DNA of 64,000 bases from Thiomonas sp. X19. Its GTDB lineage: Bacteria > Pseudomonadota > Gammaproteobacteria > Burkholderiales > Burkholderiaceae_C. The position numbers and the translations under genes were made by a program. The notes beneath the pieces are model-generated. The model searched no databases and was not told the DNA's origin. It was given only the letters and a program-made list of their open reading frames with translations. The stretch lies in contig NZ_LT605203.1 in the NCBI RefSeq assembly GCF_900089495.1, positions 1,424,796 through 1,488,795 on the forward strand, written 5' to 3'. Of this stretch, positions 63,229-64,000 are shown piece by piece; the first letter of the stretch is position 1; every line of letters begins with the position of its first letter.

Positions 63229-64000
63229 ATGGAAACTTTTCTACAACAAATCGTCAACGGCCTCGTGCTGGGCAGCATGTACGCCCTCATCGCGCTGGGC
63301 TACACCATGGTCTACGGCATCGTCAACCTCATCAACTTCGCCCATGGCGACGTGATGATGGTGGGGGCGCTGACCGCCTACAGCATGTTTCTCCTGCTCG
63401 CCCACATCGCCCCCGGCCTGCCCGGTTGGCTCACGGTTGTCATCGCCACCGTGGTGGCGATGATCGTCTGCGGCATCCTCAACTATTTCATCGAGCGCCT
63501 GGCCTACCGACGACTGCGCAACGCCCCCAAGCTGGCGCCGCTGGTCACGGCCATCGGCATGTCCATCCTGCTCGAAACCCTGGCCATGGTGATCTGGGGG
63601 CGTGACTACAAGGTCTTTCCCAGCCTGCTGCCATCCAAGATCATCAACATCCACGGCGTGGTCATCACGCCGGTGCAGGTCATGATCCTGGTGCTCACCA
63701 CCGTGCTGCTGCTGGGCCTGACCTATCTGATCCACAGGACCAAACTCGGCAGGGCCATGCGCGCCACGGCTGAGAACCCACGTGTGGCCGCGCTCATGGG
63801 GGTCAATCCGAATCTGGTGATTTCCGCCGCCTTTGTCATTGGCGCCATGCTGGCGGCCATTGCCGGGGTGATGTGGTACGCCAACTTCTCCACGGCGAAT
63901 TTCTACATGGGCTTCACGCCGGGTTTGAAAGCCTTCACCGCTGCCGTGCTCGGCGGCATCGGCAACCTCACCGGCGCCATGCTCGGGGGCGTTCTGCTGG
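63229..64000 (+). CDS. livH: Branched-chain amino-acid ABC transporter permease LivH (runs off the window)
   Basis: The visible 257 residues begin METFLQQIVNGLVLGSMYALIALGYTMVYGIV, contain NFAHGDVMMVGAL, and continue through about seven membrane helices. The LAAIAGVMW and TAAVLGGIGNLTGAMLGG motifs are typical of LivH permeases. It would pair with LivM, LivG/F ATPases and a binding protein to import leucine, isoleucine, valine or similar substrates. The frame is open at the right edge; about 50 residues are missing. Confidence 0.95.
   Translation, partial: METFLQQIVNGLVLGSMYALIALGYTMVYGIVNLINFAHGDVMMVGALTAYSMFLLLAHIAPGLPGWLTVVIATVVAMIVCGILNYFIERLAYRRLRNAPKLAPLVTAIGMSILLETLAMVIWGRDYKVFPSLLPSKIINIHGVVITPVQVMILVLTTVLLLGLTYLIHRTKLGRAMRATAENPRVAALMGVNPNLVISAAFVIGAMLAAIAGVMWYANFSTANFYMGFTPGLKAFTAAVLGGIGNLTGAMLGGVLL

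Overview
The window is about 64 kb of GC-rich DNA from a betaproteobacterium. The gene content and order point to Burkholderiales: purM diverges from a perM-hda-HAD-pcnB-folK operon, rpsP-rimM-trmD-rplS are together, and an fdsGBACD formate dehydrogenase operon is present. A two-repeat DoxD-like protein, a PHA depolymerase and NAD-linked formate dehydrogenase would fit a Thiomonas-like sulfur-oxidising facultative chemolithotroph. That genus guess is inference from gene content, not a sequence comparison.

Left edge (1-7003, minus strand): a tightly overlapping cluster of the aryl-polyene / non-canonical fatty-acid type. It holds an ACP, a COG4648 membrane protein, an acyl-ACP/CoA ligase, a FabZ-like dehydratase, an LpxL-like acyltransferase, a LolA-like protein, an MMPL exporter and the start of a probable polysaccharide-deacetylase-like protein; it continues out of the window. 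Next come two tandem secreted Pro/Tyr-rich paralogues (7234-8024), a PAP2 phosphatase, glnS, a 2-oxoglutarate dioxygenase, an isocitrate/isopropylmalate-type dehydrogenase, and a PHA depolymerase whose N-terminus is split and whose C-terminus runs into an intergenic repeat.

14.5-19.8 kb is a mixed region: a GST, a frameshifted cupin gene, a small secreted protein, an NTF2-like protein, a YheT-like hydrolase with a repeat-derived in-frame insert, a family of unknown function and a membrane-anchored cytochrome c. A tRNA-Arg(CCG) at 19994 precedes two badly eroded genes, a vanillin-type aldehyde dehydrogenase and a coniferyl-alcohol-dehydrogenase-like SDR. These are followed by a divergent pair: a ModE-like regulator and the complete fdsGBACD operon for soluble NAD+-dependent molybdenum formate dehydrogenase.

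29.7-34.1 kb: tRNA-Ser(GCT), a TatD nuclease, then htpG. The heat-shock-type promoter of htpG (30930-30957) is directly abutted by a 226-bp MITE-like element with 24-bp terminal inverted repeats and three internal hairpins, so the htpG mRNA probably carries the element in its 5' leader. This is the most interesting observation in the window.

34.1-64 kb is mostly conserved housekeeping: a CobD/CbiB-like protein and a CoA pyrophosphatase, the rpsP operon, folK/pcnB/HAD/hda/perM, purM, murJ, rpsT, argD-argF, the DoxD-like fusion, rsgA, a pterin dehydratase, an M48 protease, orn, an acyl-CoA synthetase, trxB, a Crp/Fnr regulator, ftsK-lolA-rarA, and livH running off the right edge. No CRISPR array, rRNA operon, prophage or complete insertion sequence is visible.
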